64,000 nucleotides of DNA, taken from assembly GCA_964483155.1 (NCBI GenBank), contig CAZAAC010000006.1, positions 1-64,000 on the forward strand. Reading direction: 5' to 3'. Source of the DNA: JAAYYM01 sp964483155. GTDB lineage: Bacteria; Bacillota; Clostridia; Lachnospirales; Lachnospiraceae. The notes beneath the pieces were generated by a model, which ran no database searches, was not told where the DNA came from, and was given only the letters and a program-made list of their open reading frames with translations. Position numbers and translations under genes: made by a program. Shown here piece after piece: positions 8,787 through 17,611 of this stretch (position 1 is its first letter; the number at the start of each line of letters is the position of its first letter).

Positions 8787-9665
8787 TCATCTTTTACCGA
8801 GTAAACGCAATAATAGAGCACCCGGCATTCCCAAAATCAAAAATACGAGGGGTAGCGTTGTCTCAGCAAATATTTTTCTATTTAATCGCCAAGAAAAACA
8901 TATATAGTGGCTAATGTATTTTAATTTTAAAAGTGAAACTTCCGTAATTCGTGCTCTCTGCTCATAATAAAGATACCATGCAACAGGATTTTCGTCACGC
9001 AGTTTCTGAACACAATCTGTATAACCATCATTTCTAAGTTCACATATCGTCAATATCCTTGGCATAACCTTTAAGATATATTCTTCATCTATCTTATCAT
9101 ATATGTAGTCTTCCGGTACATATTTTTCTCCGCTGATTTCAGGAAACAGATAAGACTTCAAAATATCTGTTCGAAATATAAGAGTAGTCTCGCCCTTGAA
9201 TCCCCTCTGATATAATCCCCTTAGTGTGGAAAAATCAACATCTGGAAATTGCGAGCCCGATAACGTGTCCAAAGGGCTTTTTCCCTTATGGGCTACTACT
9301 CCAGCAACCTTATTTTTATCTGTCAGACCACACCTCAAAATGTCCTCCCACGATTCTGCAATCAACTCAATCGCATTCTCTACTAGATAGTCGTCTGAAT
9401 CAAGACAAAAAAACAACGTAGTTGCTGCATGCGCGACTCCAATATTATGTGCGCGCATTTTACCTCCATTTTCACAGTATATATATTGAATTGCAATTTT
9501 CTCATCTTTCATCCATTGCCTGACAAATGCGCTGGTGTCATCCTCCGAACCATCATCGACAATTAACCAGCAAAAATTCTTGCTGGTTTGATTCAATAGA
9601 CTATTATAAGCACGCGTAAGCAATTCTCTTCGATTGTAGGTCGGTGTAAATACTGTTATAAGCAT
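8787..9665 (-). CDS. Glycosyltransferase family 2 protein
   Basis: A 292-residue GT-A enzyme beginning ITVFTPTYNRRELL, with IVDDGSEDD near residue 38, then CENGGKMRAHNIG and CLDSDDYL carrying the DSD metal site near residue 90. VPEDYIYDKIDEEY is the likely acceptor-binding region. This branch resembles the glycosyltransferase family A proteins often found in Firmicute capsule loci. A hydrophobic stretch near the C-terminus (LVFLILGMPGALLLRLL) may anchor it to the membrane. GGGGGAG precedes the ATG. Confidence 0.88.
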   Translation of the reverse strand: MLITVFTPTYNRRELLTRAYNSLLNQTSKNFCWLIVDDGSEDDTSAFVRQWMKDEKIAIQYIYCENGGKMRAHNIGVAHAATTLFFCLDSDDYLVENAIELIAESWEDILRCGLTDKNKVAGVVAHKGKSPLDTLSGSQFPDVDFSTLRGLYQRGFKGETTLIFRTDILKSYLFPEISGEKYVPEDYIYDKIDEEYILKVMPRILTICELRNDGYTDCVQKLRDENPVAWYLYYEQRARITEVSLLKLKYISHYICFSWRLNRKIFAETTLPLVFLILGMPGALLLRLLGKR

Positions 9666-9674
9666 ATTCTCCCC

Positions 9675-10541
9675 CTATCTCAATCCAGAATAATCAATCA
9701 GTTCAAAAGTGACAGGCTCTAATAAATCATAATGAAATATTGTATGATTCTCTGTATTTGCTACCACGCGAAACCCTGCTTGCTTAAAGTAGGGTATAAT
9801 AGCATTATCAGATGATATCACCATATACTCTGTATTCGTCATATCTAGTGCCCTTTTAAAATTCTCTGCCGTAATATCCTGATATCTGACTAGTAAAGCC
9901 AATAGTATATATTGTGGATTTGTCTCATCTTCTAGCATTTCTTCTGTGTATTCATTACTGACTGCATAGATATAATCTTCTCTATTAATGGTTAAAAGAA
10001 TAGAGGGATCATATTGGCGCATCTCCATATTATAATAATACTCCATTAAAGCCTTAGGAAACTCTACTTCAGAATCCTCGTGAATAATATTTGATATCTC
10101 TATCAACTCATCAGACACTTTATATATATTTGGTGCCTGCTCGTATCCATTCGCATAAATAAAATTACCTGACAAACATAAAATTGCAAAAATAACGACT
10201 GCCACAATTCCGTTTTTTACTTTCGTTTCCTGTAGCATTAAGAGTCTTGTACATACATAAGGAATTACTATACTAATAGGAGCGAGCCAAAAAAAGCGAT
10301 AATATTCCTTATTCACATCAAATATCTGATTCAGAATAATTGGAAAAATCGGATTATAAACAGACAGAAACAGCAAAGCTGCACTCGGTAGAAACATTAA
10401 TTTTTCTTTTTTCGTTCCTGCAACCGCGACAAAAAACAATGCTGCAATATAGAGCAAAAAATATGCACAGCCGTCCGTATAATATTCTAAACATAATTGT
10501 AAATAACGTAAGCCAGTGTCAACTACATTCAGCGTCTGCAT
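9675..10541 (-). CDS. Uncharacterised membrane protein with large C-terminal extracytoplasmic domain
   Basis: A 288-residue protein with about four hydrophobic segments in the first 130 residues and then a soluble, acidic domain of about 150 residues (EDSEVEFP, TINREDYIYAVSN, MVISSDNAIIPYF). I do not recognise a catalytic motif. Its own AAGGAG precedes the ATG by nine bases, 20 bases after the stop of the 10562-11626 gene. The two look like consecutive halves of a larger GT-C-like membrane protein: membrane core first, soluble domain second. A split of one ancestral gene is an inference. Likely acts in surface glycan assembly from its position. Confidence 0.7.
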   Translation of the reverse strand: MQTLNVVDTGLRYLQLCLEYYTDGCAYFLLYIAALFFVAVAGTKKEKLMFLPSAALLFLSVYNPIFPIILNQIFDVNKEYYRFFWLAPISIVIPYVCTRLLMLQETKVKNGIVAVVIFAILCLSGNFIYANGYEQAPNIYKVSDELIEISNIIHEDSEVEFPKALMEYYYNMEMRQYDPSILLTINREDYIYAVSNEYTEEMLEDETNPQYILLALLVRYQDITAENFKRALDMTNTEYMVISSDNAIIPYFKQAGFRVVANTENHTIFHYDLLEPVTFELIDYSGLR

Positions 10542-10561
10542 CTGCCATTTCTCCTTTTTAT

Positions 10562-11626
10562 TTAATAGGTATGAATTACAAAATAGCCCTTAACATATGC
10601 TACATAGATCAATGTCATTACGAAACCCGGCAAGATACAGGCGATATATTTGGGTAAAATTTTAATATCTTTTTTGATAAAAATAAGAGGTAGCATAAAA
10701 ACCGACAATGCCGCTGGCACAAGCATATTAGCTGATGAAGAAATAGTGGTGGAGCCAAAGCATACAATAAACAAATACCACCATATTCTTCTTCCATTAT
10801 GTTCCTTAAGCAATAGCATATACAAATAAGCAATCATAACAAGTACCAAATTAGCTACTACCGCTTTCCCCTCAAAAGTTCTGGTAAGTAGGAAATTGTG
10901 AGAAGTATATATTGTAATAAAAGTAAAATTTACAAATGTCATAAGAAAAAGCATTATGAATTGGGCTTTTTTATCTTCTCTAAATAATTCCTGTACGACT
11001 AAAAAATAAATACATTGAATAATCATAATAATGCTTGCTGTCATTATCGTCTTTGTCTGTATCAAAGCCTTTAACCCTGATAATCTGCATATAACAGCAT
11101 CATTCATGGAATAGGTCGCAAAGAAATAACGCATTTCAAAATGATCCTGCCACATTCCTGTATAGGGATCATATATATTCATAGTGTCTGTTAATACCGA
11201 AGTTGCTACATTTCCCACATAATAAGTCGCATCTAGTGTAAAATTATACGCATTTGTAATTAATAAAACCTGTACCAGACATAATACTATAAATCCCACA
11301 TAAAAAAGCGGGTTTGCTTTAAGCTTATTCGCTATCTCCCTTGCTTTTGCATACCATCTTCTGCCTTTCAATATTCCAGACAATACCACCATGATAGCAA
11401 TAACTACCAGCCAAAGGTATGCCAGAGAAGTCAATGTTTGAAATCTAAGCATCATAGGAACACAAAAGAAAAAGAAGATACTGTAGTACAAAAAAAAGCC
11501 GATTACAATTGTCAGAGCTAAGGACCATTTCTCATCCTTTTTTCTTACTGTAATCAAAGAACCAAAAGCGATATAAATAATAAAATTTGCACATACACCT
11601 AAAAACCCAGTTATGACCTGAAGCAT
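10562..11626 (-). CDS. Polytopic membrane protein, DUF6077-like
   Basis: A 354-residue protein with about nine hydrophobic segments. A conserved-looking extracytoplasmic loop, LDATYYVGNVATSVLTD followed by MNIYDPYTG and RYFFATYSMNDAV, recalls DUF6077 proteins of Lachnospiraceae; this is from memory and not searched. The layout of acidic residues in the first large loop and a many-helix core resembles GT-C glycosyltransferases, but no D-D catalytic pair is certain. AAGGAG precedes the ATG. It is followed directly by the gene at 9675-10541, which may supply a C-terminal domain. Confidence 0.7.
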   Translation of the reverse strand: MLQVITGFLGVCANFIIYIAFGSLITVRKKDEKWSLALTIVIGFFLYYSIFFFFCVPMMLRFQTLTSLAYLWLVVIAIMVVLSGILKGRRWYAKAREIANKLKANPLFYVGFIVLCLVQVLLITNAYNFTLDATYYVGNVATSVLTDTMNIYDPYTGMWQDHFEMRYFFATYSMNDAVICRLSGLKALIQTKTIMTASIIMIIQCIYFLVVQELFREDKKAQFIMLFLMTFVNFTFITIYTSHNFLLTRTFEGKAVVANLVLVMIAYLYMLLLKEHNGRRIWWYLFIVCFGSTTISSSANMLVPAALSVFMLPLIFIKKDIKILPKYIACILPGFVMTLIYVAYVKGYFVIHTY

Positions 11627-11640
11627 AGCTATATCTCCTT

Positions 11641-12447
11641 TTATTCAGCCTCTATCTCTTCTTCCGATACCGCATCTGTATTTTCTGTTCCCTTTAATTC
11701 GTCTATACTCTCCTGCATGTTTTGCATATAAATTGACATATTATTTATTTTTGTATTCAACTTATAAATAGAAAAAACTGATAATAAAGCATAAATTACA
11801 ATAACAAGTGCAAGTGTTTTTACATTAATAAATTTACCCATGGTATCCTTCTCCTCTTCTTCTATTGCCAATTCCACCATAAGTGGTTTGTCAGTCCCTT
11901 TTATCAATACTACTAAAAGAATAAGTGGCACTATTACTTGTTTTATAATCAGTGTCATGGAAATACAGTCAAATAAAAATATTGTATCCTTTGCCTCAAA
12001 TGACTGATAACCAAATACGTATAGCAGTAGCACAAAAAGCAAATAAAATACCCAGCTTTTTTTACTTTCACCAAATAATATTTTTGCAATACGATAATAA
12101 AGAAAAAATGAGATTACAATTAAGAACAGAGATATTGCTGATTGCAATGTAAAATGAAAAATCGCATTTGTAATCAAAAGAAAGTTTCCATCCACGCTTC
12201 GCGAGCTTCCAAATATAATCATTAAAACAAATAGACACGTGATACCACATTCTTTTCCGAATTTGATTCTTTTTGAGTCAGCCTTTTTTATCGATTTTTT
12301 TATAGCTATTATACCAGCAAAAGCGACTACAGGAAAAAATGAGTATAGCAAAAGCGACGGGTATAAAAAAAGCTTTCTGATTTTATACTCCTTCTCTATC
12401 AAAAAAATGACTAGAACTGCAATTAAAAATAGAACAATATCTCTCAT
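11641..12447 (-). CDS. Unknown membrane protein with C-terminal coiled-coil-like tail
   Basis: About 268 residues, with seven or so hydrophobic segments and then a single late membrane segment (LALVIVIYALLSVFSIYKL). An acidic, possibly coiled tail follows (INNMSIYMQNMQESIDEL). The start at 12447 has GGAGAG five bases upstream; the longer ORF start at 12462 contains that ribosome site and is unlikely. I cannot assign a family. It lies between two large unknown membrane proteins of the polysaccharide operon and may be a partner of them. Confidence 0.65.
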   Translation of the reverse strand: MRDIVLFLIAVLVIFLIEKEYKIRKLFLYPSLLLYSFFPVVAFAGIIAIKKSIKKADSKRIKFGKECGITCLFVLMIIFGSSRSVDGNFLLITNAIFHFTLQSAISLFLIVISFFLYYRIAKILFGESKKSWVFYLLFVLLLYVFGYQSFEAKDTIFLFDCISMTLIIKQVIVPLILLVVLIKGTDKPLMVELAIEEEEKDTMGKFINVKTLALVIVIYALLSVFSIYKLNTKINNMSIYMQNMQESIDELKGTENTDAVSEEEIEAE

Positions 12448-12494
12448 TAAGACTCTCCTCATATACTGACTTAATTATACTAAAAAAATCTTTT

Positions 12495-13817
12495 TTATTC
12501 TGTCATATTCTTTTTAGGCTCAATACAAATCGTATTTAAACCATAATACATTGCTATATCCCTATTTGGCCAATTATCTGGCTCCTCTTTCATATCTTCC
12601 CACGCACTTCTATCCGCTTTTTTTACTATTTCATCTAAAACTACGTCCCTATTACCTTTTTCATATTCTTGCTTTATAAATGTTTCTCTGCGGGAATTCT
12701 CAATATATATGTGCATGGTATCTAATAATGTCAAGTAATATTGAAATGCAAAAACAACCAGTATTCCTGCACATAATGCACGGAGCTTATCGATTTTCAG
12801 TTTTTCTATAAAAGGGGGTAACAATGCCACGCATGCAATTAGCGCAAAGATAATACCCGAATACATTGCTCGTATCGGGAAATATGGAGAAAAAATCATG
12901 ACAAAATGGCAAGCTATTGAAATAGCAATAAAAACGAATGGTAATACTATTTCTCTGCGACTCAATTTCATAAAGATAAACAATGCATATAATGTAACAA
13001 ACGCCACATAAATCATCATACTGTTATGATACATCAAATCCACTGCGTTCGTAAATCTTGCCTCTAGTGTAATCAAATCATACGCGTTTCCACCCATAGC
13101 AGCAGTCCTGATTGCATTACCTGGCGCACGTATCTGAATAAATAGTCCAATTACGATTCCTAAAAAGCCAATATATACCCACTTTGGTATTTTCTCTTTT
13201 TCTATTTTTAATAAAATCACAACGCAAATAATAAACAGCGCACATCCACCAGATATTGTCTCATTGCACCACCCGGCAATAATACCAAAAATAAACCAGA
13301 GAATCCAAACTTTTCTTTGTTGCAATACATCTTTCCCGTTTAAAAGATATCGATAAGGTAAGGCAAACATCAAAGCAACCACTGTTACCCACAGATAATT
13401 ACATGCGCCTGACATCCAGAGCATCGTCTCTCCATAACTTGGAATCAAAAACCATAATCCCATGCTAATTAAAAATAGCAGATATACATTGATCTTTTTA
13501 TCCGCAAATGCCATTCTATAAATCAGTATCACCAAAAACACAAATATAAAGCTTGTTACCACATTATAAACTGGCTTTCCAATCAATAAAAACGGTTGCT
13601 GAAAAAAGAAAATCACGCTGCGTCCTGACCAATTAAAATAATGATGACTTAAAGAAATAATCATATCTCTTAGGCCCGCAATTCTTGTACTTGTTCCATA
13701 CACAAAAGAATATGTATAATCATCTGTCATCATCGGTGTAAAACAATTTAGTAAAAAAAATGGCAAAAAAATACAAACCACTATCGCAAGAACGCTCTTT
13801 TTTACATCGTTTTCCAT
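12495..13817 (-). CDS. Polytopic membrane protein, DUF6056-like (possible GT-C glycosyltransferase)
   Basis: About 440 residues with around eleven hydrophobic segments. The first extracytoplasmic loop has MMTDDYTYSF, a DD pair in the position where GT-C enzymes place catalytic acids, and WSGRSVIFF follows. This resembles DUF6056 proteins, many of which sit in surface polysaccharide loci; family name given from memory. An ATG at 13817 with AGGGAG seven bases upstream is preferred over the ORF start at 13877. The C-terminal soluble segment (VKKADRSAWEDMKEE) is short. Likely transfers a polyprenyl-linked sugar on the outer face, by inference only. Confidence 0.72.
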   Translation of the reverse strand: MENDVKKSVLAIVVCIFLPFFLLNCFTPMMTDDYTYSFVYGTSTRIAGLRDMIISLSHHYFNWSGRSVIFFFQQPFLLIGKPVYNVVTSFIFVFLVILIYRMAFADKKINVYLLFLISMGLWFLIPSYGETMLWMSGACNYLWVTVVALMFALPYRYLLNGKDVLQQRKVWILWFIFGIIAGWCNETISGGCALFIICVVILLKIEKEKIPKWVYIGFLGIVIGLFIQIRAPGNAIRTAAMGGNAYDLITLEARFTNAVDLMYHNSMMIYVAFVTLYALFIFMKLSRREIVLPFVFIAISIACHFVMIFSPYFPIRAMYSGIIFALIACVALLPPFIEKLKIDKLRALCAGILVVFAFQYYLTLLDTMHIYIENSRRETFIKQEYEKGNRDVVLDEIVKKADRSAWEDMKEEPDNWPNRDIAMYYGLNTICIEPKKNMTE

Positions 13818-13889
13818 AACAATACTCCCTATAACAAGGTAAATACTATTTCCTAAAAGCAGAAACCTTCGCTCCACAAAAATGGAATG

Positions 13890-14831
13890 TCACAATTTCG
13901 CTTCCTTCACATTTTCAACAAACCATTGATACGCTAATTGAATGCCTTCCACCAAATCCACTTTATGGCTCCAGCCTAATCCATGCAGTTTATCAACGTT
14001 AGTAAGCTTTCTCGGTGTTCCATCTGGCATCTCACGATTCCATACAATTTCACCCTCAAAACCAACTTTCGCCTTCACCGTCTCTGCCAATTCTTTAATG
14101 GTTACTTCTTTACCTGTTCCTATATTTACATGCTGCTCACCACTATAATTTTCTAATAAATAAATACAGGCATCTGCCATATCATCTACATATAAGAACT
14201 CTCGAAGAGGAGTACCTGTTCCCCACAATTCTACTGTCGATGCCTTGTTTACTTTTGCTTCATGAAATTTTCTAATCATAGCTGGCATAACATGCGAGTT
14301 ATTTAAATCATAGTTATCATGCGGACCATACAAATTTGTTGGCATACAACTAATAAAATCATCGCCGTATTGTCGTTTATAGAATTTGCACATCTCAAGA
14401 CCTGCTATTTTTGCAATTGCATATGCCTCATTAGTTTCCTCCAGTAGCCCTGTCAATAAAGCATCTTCTGGAATTGGCTGAGGTGCCATTTTTGGGTAAA
14501 TACATGTGCTTCCTAGAAAAAGAAGTTTCTTAACACCATAAACATGTGCACTGTGTATGATATTATTCTGAATCTGCATATTCTCATAGATAAATTCGGC
14601 CGGCATTACATCATTTGCATGGATTCCACCTACCTTTGCCGCTGCAAGCACAACGTAATCTGGTCTTTCTGTTTCAAAAAAATCGCGAACGTCTGCCTGT
14701 GATATGAGATCCAGTTCTCTATGTGTTCTGCATACTATATTTTGATATCCTTTTTGATTTAAGTTTCTCATAATAGCAGAACCCACTAGTCCACGATGTC
14801 CCGCCACATAAATTTTTGCATTTTTATCCAT
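13890..14831 (-). CDS. fcl: GDP-L-fucose synthase
   Basis: A 313-residue short-chain dehydrogenase/reductase. [18 protein letters not shown] at the N-terminus is the NADPH-binding glycine motif typical of Fcl/Wca[28 protein letters not shown] (Y-x3-K catalytic pair) and [12 protein letters not shown] follow. It epimerises and reduces GDP-4-keto-6-deoxymannose to GDP-L-fucose, completing the pathway begun by the adjacent gmd. AGAGG precedes the ATG. The pair implies that the polysaccharide contains fucose or a derivative. Confidence 0.95.
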   Translation of the reverse strand: MDKNAKIYVAGHRGLVGSAIMRNLNQKGYQNIVCRTHRELDLISQADVRDFFETERPDYVVLAAAKVGGIHANDVMPAEFIYENMQIQNNIIHSAHVYGVKKLLFLGSTCIYPKMAPQPIPEDALLTGLLEETNEAYAIAKIAGLEMCKFYKRQYGDDFISCMPTNLYGPHDNYDLNNSHVMPAMIRKFHEAKVNKASTVELWGTGTPLREFLYVDDMADACIYLLENYSGEQHVNIGTGKEVTIKELAETVKAKVGFEGEIVWNREMPDGTPRKLTNVDKLHGLGWSHKVDLVEGIQLAYQWFVENVKEAKL

Positions 14832-14849
14832 AATTAACCTCTGCTTCTT

Positions 14850-15920
14850 TTACTGATTACTGTTTCTGTATTCTTCGGCGCTCATACCAGCGATTTCCTT
14901 CATATCTGCGTCTACCATCATGGACACAAGACTCCTAAAATCAACTTTCCTCTTCCATCCGAGTTCTTTTTCAGCCTTAGAACAATCGCCCCACAAAAAC
15001 TCAACCTCGGCAGGTCTGAAATATCTAGGATTAACATCTACCAAAAGTTTTCCATTCTTCTTATTATAACCTTTCTCGCCAACACCTGCACCTTTCCAGT
15101 CAATTTCTATTCCAACCTCTGCAAATGCAAGCTCTACAAATTCACGAACTGTATGTGTTTCATTCGTTGCAAGAACATAATCGCCTGGCTTATCCTGTTG
15201 AAGCATTCTCCACATGCCTTCCACATAATCACCTGCGAAGCCCCAGTCACGCTTTGCATTCAGATTTCCAAGCGACAATTTTTCTCTTTCATCAGCCATA
15301 ATAGCCGCAACAGCTCTCGTAATCTTACGTGTTACGAAGGTCTCTCCGCGACGTGGTGATTCATGATTAAAAAGAATACCGTTACAAGCAAATAAATTAT
15401 ACGCCTCTCTATAATTAATTGTAATCCAGTAAGAATAAAGCTTAGCTGCTCCATATGGACTCTTTGGATAGAAAGGTGTCTTTTCGCTCTGCGGTGCTGT
15501 CTCAGGAAGTCCTCCAAACAGCTCCGAAGTAGAAGCCTGATAGAATTTGCAATTCACACCACTTTTTTTAATGGCATCCAGTAATCTCAGTGTTCCAATA
15601 CCTGTCGTTTCTGCTGTATATTCTGGAACCTCAAAAGATACGGCCACATGAGATTGTGCTGCCAGATTATATATTTCTGTTGGTTGAATTTGTTCAATCA
15701 ATCGATTTAGATTACTGGAATCCGTCAAGTCTCCATGATGTAAAAAAAGTGTCTTATCCCTGACTTCTCTGTCAAAGTACAAATGATCTATTCTTTCGGT
15801 CGCAATACTACTATGACGGCGAATAATCCCATGTACTTCATACCCTTTTTCTAGAAGTAGTTCTGCAAGATATGAACCGTCCTGCCCTGTAATACCCGTT
15901 ATTAATGCTACATTTCTCAT
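14850..15920 (-). CDS. gmd: GDP-mannose 4,6-dehydratase
   Basis: A 356-residue enzyme with [19 protein letters not shown] at the N-terminus, then [51 protein letters not shown] and [12 protein letters not shown], the Y-x3-K active site of Gmd. [18 protein letters not shown] residues are conserved (seen as [14 protein letters not shown]). It converts GDP-mannose to GDP-4-keto-6-deoxymannose. It is the first gene of the minus-strand polysaccharide run, with AAGGAG before the ATG and a recognisable promoter 81-108 bases upstream. Confidence 0.96.
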   Translation of the reverse strand: MRNVALITGITGQDGSYLAELLLEKGYEVHGIIRRHSSIATERIDHLYFDREVRDKTLFLHHGDLTDSSNLNRLIEQIQPTEIYNLAAQSHVAVSFEVPEYTAETTGIGTLRLLDAIKKSGVNCKFYQASTSELFGGLPETAPQSEKTPFYPKSPYGAAKLYSYWITINYREAYNLFACNGILFNHESPRRGETFVTRKITRAVAAIMADEREKLSLGNLNAKRDWGFAGDYVEGMWRMLQQDKPGDYVLATNETHTVREFVELAFAEVGIEIDWKGAGVGEKGYNKKNGKLLVDVNPRYFRPAEVEFLWGDCSKAEKELGWKRKVDFRSLVSMMVDADMKEIAGMSAEEYRNSNQ

Positions 15921-16000
15921 GTTTTATCTCCTTATTCTTTGCGTTTATCATATTCTTTATTATCGTAATTTATTTCTATCAGTTTGTTATACATTCAATT

Positions 16001-16028
16001 ATTATATCAAAATCTCACTTAATAACAA
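16001..16028 (-). promoter_or_regulatory. Sigma-A-type promoter for the gmd/fcl polysaccharide operon
   Basis: On the minus strand TTGTTA (16023-16028) and TATAAT (16001-16006) are separated by 16 bases. The next start codon on this strand is gmd at 15920, leaving a leader of about 75 bases. It is the only good promoter seen before the long run of same-strand polysaccharide genes. Confidence 0.6.
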
Positions 16029-16036
16029 TAACATTA

Positions 16037-16065
16037 TTGCATATTATGATTCAATATAGTAAAAT
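16037..16065 (+). promoter_or_regulatory. Sigma-A-type promoter for the divergent-PAP2 gene
   Basis: TTGCAT at 16037-16042 and TAAAAT at 16060-16065 with a 17-base spacer, facing the gene at 16112. It lies back-to-back with the gmd promoter, so the two transcription units diverge from about 40 bases of shared DNA. Confidence 0.5.
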
Positions 16066-16111
16066 TGATTATTAAAGCGCCTTCACAATATGAAAGGAAA
16101 GGATTTTTCTT

Positions 16112-16579
16112 ATGAATTTCATTCAAGAGTTATTAATCAATAAATTATTCTGGATTTCCGTTACCGGCTGGGCTGTTGCCCAGGTTTTGAAAACCTTTAT
16201 TAACCTTGCCTTTACAAAATCTTTCGACCCTGAGAGATTATTTGGTTCAGGTGGAATGCCTAGTTCCCATTCTGCTACCGTATGTGCCTTAACAACCGCA
16301 ACAGTTCTACAATATGGCGCCTCCTCATTTCAGTTTGCCATTACTGCAGTGTTAGCTATTATTGTAATGTACGATGCTGCGGGTGTACGCAGAGAGACTG
16401 GTACACAAGCCGTTGTTCTCAACAAATTCCTAGATATGTTCGCACATATGGATAATGCATTTACGGAACAATTTACAGAAGAGAAGTTAAAAGAGCTAGT
16501 CGGTCATACCCCCCTGCAGGTTAGTGCTGGTGCAGTTTTAGGAATTTTAATTGCCTTAATTATGTATCCCTTATTATAG
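16112..16579 (+). CDS. Divergent PAP2 family membrane protein (DUF212)
   Basis: A 155-residue protein with about four membrane segments. GSGGMPSSHSATVCALTTA holds the SxxSH phosphatase-like motif and VMYDAAGVRRETGTQAVVLN is the signature of the DUF212/divergent PAP2 family. PAP2 enzymes remove phosphate from lipid pyrophosphates; whether this branch acts on undecaprenyl pyrophosphate is unproven. GAAAGGAAAGG lies upstream of the ATG. It is transcribed alone and ends one base before the stop of the convergent rfbD gene. Confidence 0.88.
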   Translation: MNFIQELLINKLFWISVTGWAVAQVLKTFINLAFTKSFDPERLFGSGGMPSSHSATVCALTTATVLQYGASSFQFAITAVLAIIVMYDAAGVRRETGTQAVVLNKFLDMFAHMDNAFTEQFTEEKLKELVGHTPLQVSAGAVLGILIALIMYPLL

Positions 16580-16580
16580 A

Positions 16581-17441
16581 TTATTGAAAATCTCTAATAT
16601 ATTCGGCAATGGCTGTTTCCCAATCAGCCATTTGAAAATCACTGGTTAACCGTAGCATATAGTTGTCTAATACAGAATAGGCAGGCCGCTTCGTTGGGGA
16701 AATATATTCTTCTGATGTAATTTCATTGACCATAGTATTCTTGCCTGACAATCTGAATATCTCTTTTGCAAAATCAGCCCATGAACATTGACCTTCACAT
16801 GTTCCATGAAATAGTCCGTAGTTTTCAGTTGGTAAAAGGTAAGCTATCATTTTGGCAAGTTCTGTGGCGCTGGTTGGTGTCCCAAACTGATCTCCCACCA
16901 CCCTGACTACATCGTTCGTCTCGGAAAGCCGAAGCATCGTTTTTACAAAATTCTTTCCTTCTCCATACAGCCAAGCCGTTCTGATCATAAAATAGTCTTT
17001 CGCAAACTCTCTTACAAAATTTTCTCCTGCCAGCTTAGTCGCACCATAAACTCCTTGTGGATTCACCTGATCAAATTCTGTATATGGCGAATTTGCATCT
17101 CCAGAAAATACATAGTCTGTAGAAATATGCATTAGCTTTGCACCTGTTTCAGTTGCGGCAATGCTCAAATTACGTGCTCCCACTGCATTTATCATATATG
17201 CAGTATCTTTGTGTGTTTCGCATGCATCTACCGCCGTATATGCTGCACAATTTATGATAGCATATGGCTTTTCTTTTTTTACGAAATTTAATACTTCTTC
17301 TATATTAGTAATATCTAATTCCTTTACATCCGCACTCCCCACATCTGTATTGATAAGCGAGAATTCGCTACTATTCTCATACTGTTTATTAATTGCACGG
17401 CCTAATTGTCCATTACAGCCTGTTACAATAATCTTTTTCAC
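16581..17441 (-). CDS. rfbD: dTDP-4-dehydrorhamnose reductase
   Basis: About 287 residues. IIVTGCNGQLGRAI is the nucleotide-binding motif, followed by DITNIEEVLNFV, NCAAYTAVDACE, HISTDYVFSGD, YGATKLAGENFV (Y-x3-K pair) and FGTPTSATELAK, all typical of RmlD/RfbD. It reduces dTDP-4-keto-L-rhamnose to dTDP-L-rhamnose. The best start is a GTG at 17441 preceded by AAGGTG; the longer frame to 17459 contains that ribosome site. The other rml genes are not in this window, so rfbD is a single gene here with its own promoter. Confidence 0.92.
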   Translation of the reverse strand: MKKIIVTGCNGQLGRAINKQYENSSEFSLINTDVGSADVKELDITNIEEVLNFVKKEKPYAIINCAAYTAVDACETHKDTAYMINAVGARNLSIAATETGAKLMHISTDYVFSGDANSPYTEFDQVNPQGVYGATKLAGENFVREFAKDYFMIRTAWLYGEGKNFVKTMLRLSETNDVVRVVGDQFGTPTSATELAKMIAYLLPTENYGLFHGTCEGQCSWADFAKEIFRLSGKNTMVNEITSEEYISPTKRPAYSVLDNYMLRLTSDFQMADWETAIAEYIRDFQ

Positions 17442-17481
17442 TATTACACCTTCTTTCACTATTCATAGTATTACTTTATAT

Positions 17482-17510
17482 AGTATATCGAATTTCATAC
17501 TTTTTTTCAA
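17482..17510 (-). promoter_or_regulatory. Sigma-A-type promoter for rfbD
   Basis: Minus-strand TTGAAA (17505-17510), a 17-base spacer and TATACT (17482-17487), 41 bases before the GTG start of rfbD. Confidence 0.65.
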
Positions 17511-17541
17511 GGATAACAGTCGTAAGATTTTGCAATACGTA

Positions 17542-17570
17542 ATGACTCCTTTTATAAAATATGCTATACT
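17542..17570 (+). promoter_or_regulatory. Probable promoter for the 17612 membrane protein gene
   Basis: ATGACT (17542-17547), 17 bases, TATACT (17565-17570), followed 42 bases later by the ATG. The -10 is good and the -35 weak. It diverges from the rfbD promoter. Confidence 0.45.
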
Positions 17571-17611
17571 CTAGTAAATTATTTAAAATCTAATAAATGA
17601 GGTCTATGTCA

